Source: CAVSRC01 sp963762605 (GTDB lineage: Bacteria; Pseudomonadota; Alphaproteobacteria; Rhizobiales; Kaistiaceae). From it: a stretch of 64,000 bases of DNA. The stretch spans positions 62,001 to 126,000 of the forward strand of contig CAVXLJ010000019.1 of NCBI GenBank assembly GCA_963762605.1, written 5' to 3'. This document shows, piece by piece, positions 8,661 to 17,784 of this stretch. A program made the position numbers and the translations under genes. The notes under the pieces are model-generated. The model was given only the letters and a program-made list of their open reading frames with translations, did not search any database and was not told where the DNA came from. Each line of letters opens with the position of its first letter. Position 1 is the stretch's first letter.

Positions 8661-10136
8661 CTAGGACTGCCGGAAGAGATCGCGCGGAATTCCGGCGGTC
8701 TCGAACACGTAGTCGCGGCTCGCCTCGAGTTCGGTGCGCAGCTTGGCGATATCGACATCGAGCAGCGTTCCGTGCCATTTGCGGATCTTGCCGGCGACCA
8801 ACACCGTGTCGACGTTGGTGCGATCCATCAGCGTAACGACCGCGCCAGGGACATGGTTGAGCGGCGTCACGTTGATCGCCGTGGCGTCGAGCATGATCAG
8901 GTCGGCCTCCTTGCCCGGCGTCAGCGATCCCACCTTCTTGTCGATGCCCAAGCACTTCGCGCCCTCCACCGTCGCGAAGCGGATGACGTCGCGCGAGGTG
9001 AGGAGTTCGGGCAGGTCCTCGCCGCCGTCGAGCGCCGCTTGGTTGACGAGGGAGCGCTGGAGGATCATCGCCGAGCGCATCTGCGTGAAGAAGTCGGCCG
9101 TCATCGTGCACTCGACGTCCGACGACAGCGAGGGCTGCATGCCGAGGCTGAGTGCCTTCTGCAGCGGCGGCGTGCCGTGACGCATCGTCATTTCAATCGG
9201 CACGGCCAGCGACAGCCTGCAGCCGGCATCAGCCGCTGTTTGCCAGGCCATATCGCTCATCCCGGTCATGTGGATGAAAATGAGGTCGGGCCCGAACTGC
9301 CCCGTCGAGGCAAGCTGATCAAAAAGCTCTGCCATCGGGAAAGCACCCACGATGTGCATGGCGATCGGGATATTCAGTTCGCGGCCGATCTTCCAGGATT
9401 TCTCATGGCCGGGGAGGTAGACCTCACCGCCCATAATCATCGTCATGAGCTGGTCGTCGGAGGTGAAATATTGCTGCTTCAGGCGGCTGGCATCGCCCGG
9501 GTATTGCAGCTTGTCGCCCCAACCTTCGAAATAGCCGAAAGCGGAGCGCCGGCCGGCGTCGGCTAGCGCCTTGACAACCGCATCGGAGTGCTCGGGCGTA
9601 TGATGGATCTGGGAGACATCCATGACCCCGGTCACGCCGGCGTCGAGCTGGGCCAGCGATCCGAAGAGCACGTTTGTGTAGACGTCCTGTGGTCGGTACA
9701 CCATCGAGAACTTCCCGAGGATGTATTCCATGTAGTTGTAGACGCCGTGCGGCTTGCCATCGTTGATGAGCAGGGCATCGGCGAGGAAACCGCGCAGCGC
9801 CGTCTCGAACTCGTGGTGATGGGTGTCGATGAATCCGGGCATGACGATCATGCCCTTGGCGTCGATCACGGCGGCATCGGCCGCGCTGAGATTCGGGCCG
9901 ACCGCAACGATCTTCTTGCCCTCGATCAGAACGTCAGCCTCGGCGAAATCGCCGACGGCGGAATCCATGGAGAGCACGGCGCCCCCCTTGATCAGCATCC
10001 GGCGTCCGGCTTGCCCGCTTTTTTCCGGCAAGCCCCGCGCCGCAGCCGACGATCCGGTCGCGAACGAGGCGCCGGAAGCCGCGCCGCCGGATCCGGCCGA
10101 CATCAGCATCCGCGATTGTCTACAAAGCTCACACAT
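8661..10136 (-). CDS. Amidohydrolase-superfamily deaminase/chlorohydrolase-like enzyme
   Basis: The 491-residue protein is a subtype III metal-dependent amidohydrolase (TrzN/AtzA, guanine- or cytosine-deaminase relatives). An N-terminal beta-sandwich (MLIKGGAVLSMD, VLIEGKKIVAVGPN) leads to the metal motif DTHHH (104-108). Further ligand candidates are His in AMHIVGAF and FIHMTGMSD and Asp in SLSSDVEC, and the C-terminus returns to the sandwich (VGSLTPGKEADLIMLD). The N-terminus carries MCELC followed by a Gly/Ser/Ala-rich stretch of unknown role. ATG 10136 follows GGGAGGG. It lies 105 bases behind the sugar/nucleoside-type importer genes, so a purine-, pyrimidine- or amide-like substrate delivered by that importer is plausible but unproven. 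Confidence 0.87.
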   Translation of the reverse strand: MCELCRQSRMLMSAGSGGAASGASFATGSSAAARGLPEKSGQAGRRMLIKGGAVLSMDSAVGDFAEADVLIEGKKIVAVGPNLSAADAAVIDAKGMIVMPGFIDTHHHEFETALRGFLADALLINDGKPHGVYNYMEYILGKFSMVYRPQDVYTNVLFGSLAQLDAGVTGVMDVSQIHHTPEHSDAVVKALADAGRRSAFGYFEGWGDKLQYPGDASRLKQQYFTSDDQLMTMIMGGEVYLPGHEKSWKIGRELNIPIAMHIVGAFPMAELFDQLASTGQFGPDLIFIHMTGMSDMAWQTAADAGCRLSLAVPIEMTMRHGTPPLQKALSLGMQPSLSSDVECTMTADFFTQMRSAMILQRSLVNQAALDGGEDLPELLTSRDVIRFATVEGAKCLGIDKKVGSLTPGKEADLIMLDATAINVTPLNHVPGAVVTLMDRTNVDTVLVAGKIRKWHGTLLDVDIAKLRTELEASRDYVFETAGIPRDLFRQS

Positions 10137-10241
10137 ATGTGTTCCCTCCCTTGCTTGTCCCGAGTCCCTTTGCCCGAGAAACTGCCATCGCCTTCGATTG
10201 TCCCTGTGCCGCAGGCGGCAGCAGCCGGACGAAATGGACCC

Positions 10242-12773
10242 TCATCGCCCGGCGCGCTGACGCAGCCTGGCCACGCTGAAGAAGATCGCGGCCAGCAGAG
10301 TCACCAGACCGAGCACAACGTAGTGCACGGACGAATCGGAATTGGTGAATGACGAGGCGCTGCTGATCACCTGGACCAGCGTCGCGCCCATCAGCGTGCA
10401 GATGATCGAACCGCGTCCGCCGGCGACGCTGGCGCCGCCGAGCACCACGGCGGTGATGCTCATCAGCGTATAGTCGATGCCGGTTGCCGGCGAGCCGATG
10501 CCGACCTGGCCTGCGAGCATCAGACCGCCAATGCCGGTCAGCAGGCCGGACAGTCCGAAGGCGAACAGAACCGTGCGCTTGCGATTGATGCCCAGCCGCT
10601 CGCTGGCCAGCGGGCTCGATCCGACGGCGCGAACGTTGCGTCCGAGCGCGTGGCGATAGAGGACCCATTCGAAGGCCGCCACCACGATCAGCGCGAAAAT
10701 CATCCCCAACGGGATGCCGACCACGGGAAACTGCGCGACGTTGGAGATTGAATCGCTGATCTGGCCGCCGGCCGTCGGCCGCAGCGCCAGTGAGACGCCC
10801 TGCAGGCCGACGAACGCGGCCAGGGTGACGACGATGGGCGGAATGCGCATCCCCGTCGCCAGCCACCCCTGCAACAGGCCGAAGGCCGTCGTGCATACGA
10901 GTATGGCGACGATGCCGGCGATGACCTGCACCGGCCCCGCATCGATCGGTACCAGGAACGACGCCAGGACGACGACCAGGCCGGCGAGCGCGCCGACCGA
11001 CAGGTCGATCGCGCCGACCAGCACCGCCACCATCTGCGCGACCGAGATGAAGGTTACGATCGCCAGAAAGGCGAGCATGGTCTGGATGTTGAAGTCGGAC
11101 AGGAAGAACGGATTCAGCGCTCCCGTGCCGGCGAGAATGATCGCCGTCAGGACGGCAAGGATCGCCGCCGGAAAGTGATCGCTCGCCAGCACCTCCCGCC
11201 AGCGTTCCCTCTGTTGCACTCCGGGACGCCGGACCGAGCGCGAGACCGTGGCCGTCAGGTTGGCCTCGGTGATCATCGCGTCGGTGACGTCGTCCCCGCT
11301 CAGTTCCTTGACGATCTGGCCACGCGCGAAAATCAGCACGCGGTCGCACATGCCTTCCAGCTCGATGCCGTCGGACGAGCATAGGATGACCGCGAGGCCC
11401 TGATCGGCGAGTTCCCTCAGCCGATGATAGATCTCGGCGCGGGCGCCGACATCGACGCCCTTGGTCGGCTCGTCGACGAGCAGGATGCGCGGCGCCGCCG
11501 CCATTTCGCGGCCGATCACCACCTTTTGCTGGTTGCCGCCCGACAGGTCGGCGACCGAGGCGTCCAGCGACGGCGTCTTGATGCGCAGGCGCCGGCTCAT
11601 GTCGTCGCCGACCGTTGTCTCCGCGCGTCGGTCGATCAGGCCGTTCCGTGACATCCGGTCGAGAGAGCCGATTCCCAGGTTCTCGCGCACCGACAGGGTC
11701 AGGAACAGGCCCTCCGCGTGCCGATCGTCGGGGACGAACCCGACGCCCGCGCGGCGCATCGCGCCCGATGGATGGTGCCCATGCAGGGCGTGACCCTTGA
11801 CGGTTAGGGTGCCTTCCGAGTGTTCGCCGACACCGGCAAGCGCCCGGATGAATTCGCGCTGGCCTTCGCCCTCGACGCCGGCCAGGCCGACCACCTCGCC
11901 GGCGTGCGCGGTGAAATCGACATTGTGGAATCCGGGGCCGCTGAGGCCATGGGTCTCCAGCACGACCTCGCCGGTCGCGGTCGCCTTGTCCGGGAAGACC
12001 TGGCCCAGGGGGCGGCCGGCGATCAGCGTGACGATCTCGGCGTCGCTGATCGAGTGCGCCGCACGGTTGTCGATAATCTGGCCGTCGCGGATGACGGAGA
12101 TGGTGTCGGCCAGCTCCTTCACCTCCGGCAGGCGATGCGACACATAGATGATCGCCAGCCCCTTCTGGCGCAGGGACTTGATCAGCTCGAAGAGCTTGCG
12201 AACTTCGGCCTGCTGAAAGGGCTCGGTGGGTTCGTCGAAGAAGATGACCTTAGGCTTTGTCGCCAGCGCACGGGCGATCTCCACCACATGCATTTGCGCC
12301 AGAGACAGCTCCGCCACGCGGCGGTCGAGCGGTGTCCACAGTTCGTCGGTGGCGACCTCGCGCAGCAGGCGTTCCGCCTCCGCCCGTCCCTGCGGTCCGC
12401 TCAGGGCAGACGAAACCAGTTGCAGATTTTCCAGAACCGTCAGATCGGGCGCCAGCGCCGGATGCTGAAACGCCACCGATATTCCGGCTTCGCGCAGGGC
12501 ACTCGCGTGTGGCGCTGTGATTTGCTGGCCCGCGAGCGTGATCGATCCCTCGTCGGCCTGCAAAACGCCGGCAGCGATCGCGATCAGCGTCGACTTGCCG
12601 GCGCCGTTCTCGCCGACGATCGCGTGGATCTCGCCCGGCCGGACGTCCAGGTCGACTCCGTTCAGCGCCTGCACCGGACCGAACGCCTTGCGAATGCCGC
12701 GCAAGATCATGACCGGCGCCGCCGTGTCGGGCGACTGCACCACGTCCGCTTCTTTTTCGGCCACGAGGTTCAT
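10242..12773 (-). CDS. Fused ribose-type ABC transporter: tandem ATPase (RbsA-like) joined to permease (RbsC-like)
   Basis: This 843-residue protein joins two normally separate subunits. Residues about 20-510 are a duplicated RbsA-type ATPase: Walker A GENGAGKST (54-62), Walker B VIFFDEPTEP, then a second domain with signature LSGGNQQKV and Walker B ILLVDEPTKG. As usual for RbsA the second half has a degenerate Walker A. Residues about 530-840 are an RbsC/BPD_transp_2 permease with many membrane helices and the LVGAIDLSVGALAGL motif. A separate permease and a binding protein are encoded just upstream, so the importer likely pairs two different permeases. The substrate is probably a sugar or nucleoside. 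The frame is continuous across the joint. Confidence 0.9.
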   Translation of the reverse strand: MNLVAEKEADVVQSPDTAAPVMILRGIRKAFGPVQALNGVDLDVRPGEIHAIVGENGAGKSTLIAIAAGVLQADEGSITLAGQQITAPHASALREAGISVAFQHPALAPDLTVLENLQLVSSALSGPQGRAEAERLLREVATDELWTPLDRRVAELSLAQMHVVEIARALATKPKVIFFDEPTEPFQQAEVRKLFELIKSLRQKGLAIIYVSHRLPEVKELADTISVIRDGQIIDNRAAHSISDAEIVTLIAGRPLGQVFPDKATATGEVVLETHGLSGPGFHNVDFTAHAGEVVGLAGVEGEGQREFIRALAGVGEHSEGTLTVKGHALHGHHPSGAMRRAGVGFVPDDRHAEGLFLTLSVRENLGIGSLDRMSRNGLIDRRAETTVGDDMSRRLRIKTPSLDASVADLSGGNQQKVVIGREMAAAPRILLVDEPTKGVDVGARAEIYHRLRELADQGLAVILCSSDGIELEGMCDRVLIFARGQIVKELSGDDVTDAMITEANLTATVSRSVRRPGVQQRERWREVLASDHFPAAILAVLTAIILAGTGALNPFFLSDFNIQTMLAFLAIVTFISVAQMVAVLVGAIDLSVGALAGLVVVLASFLVPIDAGPVQVIAGIVAILVCTTAFGLLQGWLATGMRIPPIVVTLAAFVGLQGVSLALRPTAGGQISDSISNVAQFPVVGIPLGMIFALIVVAAFEWVLYRHALGRNVRAVGSSPLASERLGINRKRTVLFAFGLSGLLTGIGGLMLAGQVGIGSPATGIDYTLMSITAVVLGGASVAGGRGSIICTLMGATLVQVISSASSFTNSDSSVHYVVLGLVTLLAAIFFSVARLRQRAGR

Positions 12774-12776
12774 CGT

Positions 12777-13793
12777 TCACCGCGTCACGGGGATCAGTCG
12801 CCGCCAGCGGGCGATTTCCGGCAGGGCGAAACTGGCGATGATGATCACGGCCTGCACGATGTTCTGAGCGGAGGTTCCGAAGCCGACGGAAAGTACGAGC
12901 TGCCCGAGATAAGTGAGGAATAGCGCCCCGATCACCGTTGCGACGACGCTGCCGCGCTGGCCGCCGCCGATCGAATTGCCGCCGACGACGACCGCCGCAA
13001 TGGTCGCCAGCATGTAGGGGACGCCGCAGTCAACGGTTGGCGACAGTACATAGGCAGCAAGCAACACGCCGGCGGCCGCATAGCAGAAACCCGCCAGCGC
13101 GTAGGTGGCGATGCGGTAGTAATCGAGTCGGATGGCGACGGCGATGGCAGCTCCGGGATTGACGCTCGAGGCGATGAAGCGCCGGCCGATCGCCGTTCGC
13201 GCCAGAACGAACGCCACGCCCGCGGTGAACAGCACCATGGCGTAGACCGTCAGTGGAACGCCGAGGATGCGGGCCAAGCCGAAAGCGTTCAGCGGCGGCG
13301 GCACCTGCTGGGCGAAGCTGCCCGAGACATACATCGTGGCGCCGAGCATCAGTGAGTTCACGCCGATGGTGGTGACCAGCGCGGGAACCCCGAGGAACGT
13401 TACCAGCAGACCGTTGAAGCCGCCGACCACGAGCCCCATCATGAGTGCCAGAAGGACGTAGCCGATCGTCCCCAACACCCCGGTCGAATCGCTGGGGAGC
13501 ACCGAGACCATGACGGCGGCGAACGACATGATGCCGGCCACCGACAGGTCCAGTCCTCTTTGCTGGATCACCAGATGCTGACCGATCGAGGCGACTGCCA
13601 GAACGGCGAAGAACGGCAGCATGGACGCGGCGGCGCTGGGCGAGACGGTGCTCGGCGCGATCAGTCCGCCGACGATCAGCAGGATCAGTGTGGCGAGCAC
13701 CGCTTTCGCGACCTGCGAAAGCGGCACGCCACGTTTGCCGAAGACGGATGGTCGAAGGCGAAGACCAGAAGCCTTGTCGTCGTCTTTGGTCAT
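12777..13793 (-). CDS. Ribose-type ABC transporter permease
   Basis: This 338-residue BPD_transp_2-family permease has about eight to ten hydrophobic helices and the family motif VIQQRGLDLSVAGIMSF near residue 80. ATG 13793 is preferred; a GTG four codons earlier (13805) cannot be excluded, as neither has a strong ribosome site. Its stop lies three bases before the fused ATPase-permease start, showing tight coupling. Together with the permease half of that fusion it would form a heterodimeric membrane channel fed by the upstream binding protein. Confidence 0.92.
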   Translation of the reverse strand: MTKDDDKASGLRLRPSVFGKRGVPLSQVAKAVLATLILLIVGGLIAPSTVSPSAAASMLPFFAVLAVASIGQHLVIQQRGLDLSVAGIMSFAAVMVSVLPSDSTGVLGTIGYVLLALMMGLVVGGFNGLLVTFLGVPALVTTIGVNSLMLGATMYVSGSFAQQVPPPLNAFGLARILGVPLTVYAMVLFTAGVAFVLARTAIGRRFIASSVNPGAAIAVAIRLDYYRIATYALAGFCYAAAGVLLAAYVLSPTVDCGVPYMLATIAAVVVGGNSIGGGQRGSVVATVIGALFLTYLGQLVLSVGFGTSAQNIVQAVIIIASFALPEIARWRRLIPVTR

Positions 13794-13839
13794 GCGGTCT
13801 ACCACCCGTCCCGGCGACTCGTCTCAGCACATCTGCCGG

Positions 13840-14970
13840 TTACTTCGACAGCAGCTGGCGCATTTCGTCCTTCGACACCATGGCCGAGGGAATGGCCGTC
13901 GGCGGCAGGCTCTTGTCGCACTTCACCGCGAGCGCCGGATCGGACGACGTGCTGTCCTCGGAGAAGGGCAGGTTGATGAGGCTGGGCTCGGTGTTGCTCA
14001 GCCCTTCGGCCGCGGCGACGCCCTTACGCAGCGCCAGGCGGGCCAGCCAGGTGTGGGCACTGGCAGTCGCCAGCTTGAACGTCGGGTTCGAGGCGTGCAG
14101 GTCCTGCCACAGGCAGCTCAGCTCGTTGAGGTCCTGGCCGGCGAAGGCGGGGATCGGCCGACCGGCGGCGACGAACGCACGGATCGGGCCGGTCGTCTCG
14201 GCCATGATGCCGTCGATCTCAGGATATTTGGCGATCTCGGCCGCGGTCACCTTCTGCGCCAGTGCCGGGTCCCAGTTGGTGTCGACCGGGCCTTCGAGCA
14301 CCTTGATGCCGGGGTTCTTGGCGAAGACCTCGCGCCAACCGATTGCCTGGCTGGCGGTCATCGGATTGCCGGCGGTGCCGCCCTGGACGATGACGTTGCC
14401 CTTGCCGTGGAGCGTCTTGACCATCCACTCGGCCAGCATCTTGCCAAGCTCGGTCTGGCGTTCGGTCACGCGCACCAGGTAGTCGGTGCCCATCTTGCCG
14501 AACGGCGCCTCGCCGACGGTGAACGGCACCACCGCGATGCCGGCATTGGTCGCCTGACGCATGACCTTGAGCTGCGCGACGCCGGTATCGGCGAACACGA
14601 TGATGACGTCGAAATGCTGGGCGATGAGGCCCTGGATGTCGGCGATCTGCTTCTCGGCCTTGAACTCACCGTCGGTGTAGCGCACCTCGGTGATGTTCGG
14701 GCACTTCTTGGCTTCGTCCTCGAACTCCCGCCGGGTGATCTGGCGCCAGTAATTGCCGCCCCAACCGTCGGAGAAGGCGACCTTGATCTTCTTGGTGCCA
14801 CAGAACTTGGACATGTCCTGCATGTCCTGAATGCCGCCGATCTTGTTGGGCGCCATATCGAGGCCAGCGAACTTGCTCTGCGCGGCGGCCGGCAGCATGC
14901 TGCCGGCGACGAACATCGCCGCGACCGCGGCCGTAGCCGCGCCATAAACCACTCGTGCGATCGTTTGCAT
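13840..14970 (-). CDS. Periplasmic sugar-binding protein, ribose/LacI-like type
   Basis: The 376-residue protein begins with a Sec signal peptide (core VVYGAATAAVAAMFVAGSMLPAAA, given here without its flanks, cleavage after AAAQ region) and continues as a type-1 periplasmic binding protein (Peripla_BP_4): KIKVAFSDGWGGNYWR, EKQIADIQGLIAQHFDVIIV and a C-terminal lobe. The ATG at 14970 is chosen because GGGAGGG lies 9 bases upstream; an earlier in-frame start 11 codons away has none. It is the first gene of the importer operon, 47 bases before the permease gene. This family binds pentoses, other sugars, or autoinducer-like and polyol ligands; the ligand is unknown. Confidence 0.9.
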   Translation of the reverse strand: MQTIARVVYGAATAAVAAMFVAGSMLPAAAQSKFAGLDMAPNKIGGIQDMQDMSKFCGTKKIKVAFSDGWGGNYWRQITRREFEDEAKKCPNITEVRYTDGEFKAEKQIADIQGLIAQHFDVIIVFADTGVAQLKVMRQATNAGIAVVPFTVGEAPFGKMGTDYLVRVTERQTELGKMLAEWMVKTLHGKGNVIVQGGTAGNPMTASQAIGWREVFAKNPGIKVLEGPVDTNWDPALAQKVTAAEIAKYPEIDGIMAETTGPIRAFVAAGRPIPAFAGQDLNELSCLWQDLHASNPTFKLATASAHTWLARLALRKGVAAAEGLSNTEPSLINLPFSEDSTSSDPALAVKCDKSLPPTAIPSAMVSKDEMRQLLSK

Positions 14971-15247
14971 TGGCTTATCCCTCCCGAGTTTGCCAGTCTG
15001 CATCCACGCTGTTGTTCAGCGCGTCTTCCTATGTTTAGTTTGTCTTATGTCTAAGGTGCGGTGAGGGGTGGTGTCAATCCACCATGAACACCGATGGAAG
15101 GCCAACGTTCGGGCCGCATGGGCGACGGCAGCGCCGATGCCGTGCCGCCGATGGCCGACGCGCGTCTGGTCGTCGTCAGCGGCTGGCCCCAGGCGTGCGG
15201 CTGAAGACGGCAGGCGCCTTTCGCGGCGCAGGAAATCGTCAAACGCG

Positions 15248-15920
15248 CTATGGTGCCCGGCTGCGCGTGTCGCCCTGACGGTTGAGGACGACCCAGATGG
15301 CGGTGGCCGGCTCGCTGCCAACCGTGAAGACGCGGTGCGGGATGTGGGAATCGAATGCGATCGAATCGCCGGCGCCGAGCTCGTATTCCTCGAATCCGAT
15401 ATTCAGGCCCAGGCGGCCGGAGAGCACGTACGCATACTCCTTGCCGCCGTGCCGAATCAGTGAATCCTTGCAGCACGATTCGCTGCCAACCTCATAGATA
15501 ACATAGAGAAATTCGACGTCGTCGTCCGCCGTCGGGGTGAGCCTTTCCCAAGTCACGCCGCCGGCCAGCTGGATCTTCCTGCGCGTTTGCCGGCGTTGTA
15601 CGAGCCGGGTCTGCGTGGGCACGACCGCGCTGCTTCGGCGAGCCCGCCGCGGACGGTTCGCCGTCGTTGAAGAATTTGTCGACCGTCAGGCCAAGTTCAT
15701 TGGCGAATCGATACAGCGTGTCCACCGAAGGCGTCACTCTGCCGTGTTCGATCTGCGATACCAGGCTGGGCGAGACACCGTTTCGCCGGGCGAATTCGCG
15801 CACACTCATTGACGCGTTTTCGCGGTAGTCCCTGAGCCTCGCTCCCAGCCCGTTGGCCAGTTTCGGTGCGTCGCTGCGTTTCGCCAGCCGGGTTCCGACC
15901 TTCATCTCTGTCTGCTCCAT
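15248..15920 (-). pseudogene. XRE-family regulator with cupin sensor domain, split by one-base frameshift
   Basis: Two overlapping frames together make one HTH-cupin regulator. The first (from ATG 15920) holds an XRE helix-turn-helix, SVREFARRNGVSPSLVSQIE, and ends its recognisable part at FFNDGEPSAAGSPKQR. The second resumes with VVPTQTRLVQRRQTRRKIQL and carries a cupin (YVLSGRLGLNIGFEEYEL.. HIPHRVF, quoted in parts). Removing one G of the GG near 15629-15632 restores a single protein of about 223 residues. Such proteins sense small acids through the cupin and repress nearby catabolic operons. It sits upstream of the ribose-type importer and divergent from the SDR gene, its likely targets. 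The break is probably a sequencing error. Confidence 0.8.
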
Positions 15921-16094
15921 GCTGCCAAGCGGCAAACTCAACTCGTATAGTCAGCTAGAGTAAACATCAAGCGCGGCTTCCGGCGCAGGCTGGATCGCAC
16001 CACTGGCATCGCGAACGAAGACGGGTCCCAACTCGCCGGTTTTCTGCTCGTTGCCGCCGTTGCGTGCCGCTCACCCCCATCTGGAGCAGGGCAT

Positions 16095-16790
16095 ATGGCT
16101 GAGACCAGTCTGATTATTGGTGGAACCGCTGGAATCGGAGCGGAGATAGGCCGCCAGCTGTCGCTGCGCGGCGGCGATGTCATCATCACGGGCCGCGACC
16201 GCGAGAGGGCACGCTCGGCCGCCGCAGGACTCGGCGACAACGTACAGAGCATCGCCGTCGACATTGCCAAGCCTGACGAGATTGCCGCGGCGCTGGCCGG
16301 CGTCAAGAACGTCCGCCACCTCGTCATTTCCGCGATCGAGCGGGATACGAACTCCGTCAAGGACTACAGCATCGAGCGCGCCATCAAACTGGTGACGATG
16401 AAGCTCGTCGGCTACACCGAAGTCATCCACACCCTGCTCGGGCGTTTCGCGCCGAATGCGTCGATCATTCTGTTCGGCGGCCTCGCCAAGGAGCGTCCCT
16501 ATCCGGGCTCGACCACGGTGACGTCGGTCAATGGTGCGGTCACCAGCATGGTGCGGACGCTGGCCCTGGAGCTGGCGCCGATGCGCGTGAACGCCATTCA
16601 TCCCGGCATCATTGGCGACAGCCCCTACTGGGCCGGCAAATCCGAGGCGCTCGCCCGCACCATTGCGCGCACGCCGATCGGACGCCTGGCCACCATGCAG
16701 GAAGTCGTCGGCGCAACACTGTTCCTTCTCGACAACGAAGCCGTGAACGGCGTCAATCTCAATATCGACGGCGGCTGGCTTTTGATGTGA
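16095..16790 (+). CDS. SDR-family Rossmann protein lacking the catalytic YxxxK
   Basis: This 231-residue protein has a short-chain dehydrogenase fold: nucleotide-binding GGTAGIG (9-15), ITGRDRER that would choose NADP, HPGIIGDSPYW after strand 6, and the terminal NLNIDGGWL. In active SDRs a Ser-Tyr-Lys triad does the hydride transfer. The YxxxK positions here are Val142 and Asn146 (in STTVTSVNGAV), and the Ser strand reads SIILFGGLA. It therefore seems unable to act as a classical dehydrogenase and may bind nucleotide for another purpose. GGAGCAGG precedes the ATG. It is divergent from the XRE-cupin regulator, which probably controls it. Confidence 0.82.
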   Translation: MAETSLIIGGTAGIGAEIGRQLSLRGGDVIITGRDRERARSAAAGLGDNVQSIAVDIAKPDEIAAALAGVKNVRHLVISAIERDTNSVKDYSIERAIKLVTMKLVGYTEVIHTLLGRFAPNASIILFGGLAKERPYPGSTTVTSVNGAVTSMVRTLALELAPMRVNAIHPGIIGDSPYWAGKSEALARTIARTPIGRLATMQEVVGATLFLLDNEAVNGVNLNIDGGWLLM

Positions 16791-16795
16791 GGAGG

Positions 16796-16857
16796 GCGCC
16801 GTCGCCCGCGCGGGGCAACGGCGCAATTGACCGGTCCGGCGGCACCGGGCCCGGTGC
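16796..16857. terminator. Hairpin cluster between convergent genes, probable two-way terminator
   Basis: GCGCCGT (16796-16802) pairs with ACGGCGC (16818-16824), with further GCCC/GGGC pairing inside. GCACCGGGCCCGGTGC (16842-16857) is a perfect 16-base palindrome ending at the bicupin stop codon. There is no clear T-run, so efficiency is uncertain. Confidence 0.45.
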
Positions 16858-17756
16858 TACGCCTTGTTTTCAAGCCTTTCGGTCAGATAGTCCCAATCGC
16901 GGTTGAAGCGGTAGGAATAGCGCGGCGGCAGCTGCGGCGACTGGGTTTCCAGCCACCGCACGGTCGTGTCGCTTCTGTTGTAGAAGGCATGGATGCAGCC
17001 GACACCGGTCCACAGTGTGTCGCCCGGCTTCATCAGATAGGTCGCATCGTCGGCCACCGCCTCCACTTCGCCGTGGATGATGTAATAGGCTTCTTCCAGC
17101 GGATGGTCGTGAAGATGGGCGACCCCGCCGGGCTGGTACTCGACCATGAACATGTTCGCCAGGACCGCACTCAGGCGCTCGTCGACCAGCATCTTGAGCG
17201 CGATGCCGCTATAGGCCAGCAACGCCGTCGCCATGCTCGCCGAAACGGTCGGCGCGTTCACCCGCGATCCCACCTGCAGCTTTTCGAGGGTGATGTCGTC
17301 TTCGGTCATTCGGAACAGGTGGCGGTTGCGCGGATCGCGGATGTCCAGCGGCTCGGCGGCCGCCTGCGACGGACTGCCCAGGAAGAAGGTGTCGGGGTTC
17401 TTCGTGTCCGTGCGCGGGATCGGCGTCAGCAGGTCGATCCACTTTGCCGTGCCCTGCTTCGGGCCGCGCCAGGCGTGCGGTACGCCCACCGGAATCACGC
17501 CGCAGGCGCCGGGGAGAAGCTCGATCGCCCGGCCGTCGAACACCAGCACCGGCGATCCCTCGAGAATGTAGAACAGCTCCTCGAAGGAATGAACGTGCGT
17601 GTCCACGGAGCCGCCTTGCGAGAGCGCACAACGGCCAAAGCCCGTATGGACGGCGCCAACCGAACGGTCGACCAGGCTCGCCCGCGTCAACCCGACGCTG
17701 TGCTGGACATATTCGCTCTGCGGCTTAATGTCCGCGGCCCGCACGAAATGGTGCAA
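16857..17756 (-). CDS. Two-domain cupin protein
   Basis: This 299-residue bicupin contains two beta-barrel cupin domains. The first has THVHSFEELFYILEG and a later VPHAW; the second has HLHDHPLEEAYYIIHGEVEAV and IHAFYN. The His/Glu pattern in both suits a bound metal. The layout resembles (S)-ureidoglycine aminohydrolase and related bicupin enzymes, but the reaction is unknown. The start codon is TTG (17756), supported by a GGAGGGG ribosome site 4 bases upstream; no ATG lies nearby in frame. It is divergent from the aldehyde dehydrogenase gene, with small dyads between them. Confidence 0.83.
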   Translation of the reverse strand: MHHFVRAADIKPQSEYVQHSVGLTRASLVDRSVGAVHTGFGRCALSQGGSVDTHVHSFEELFYILEGSPVLVFDGRAIELLPGACGVIPVGVPHAWRGPKQGTAKWIDLLTPIPRTDTKNPDTFFLGSPSQAAAEPLDIRDPRNRHLFRMTEDDITLEKLQVGSRVNAPTVSASMATALLAYSGIALKMLVDERLSAVLANMFMVEYQPGGVAHLHDHPLEEAYYIIHGEVEAVADDATYLMKPGDTLWTGVGCIHAFYNRSDTTVRWLETQSPQLPPRYSYRFNRDWDYLTERLENKA

Positions 17757-17784
17757 TTTCCCCTCCTGTCGGTGTGGCTTTCTA

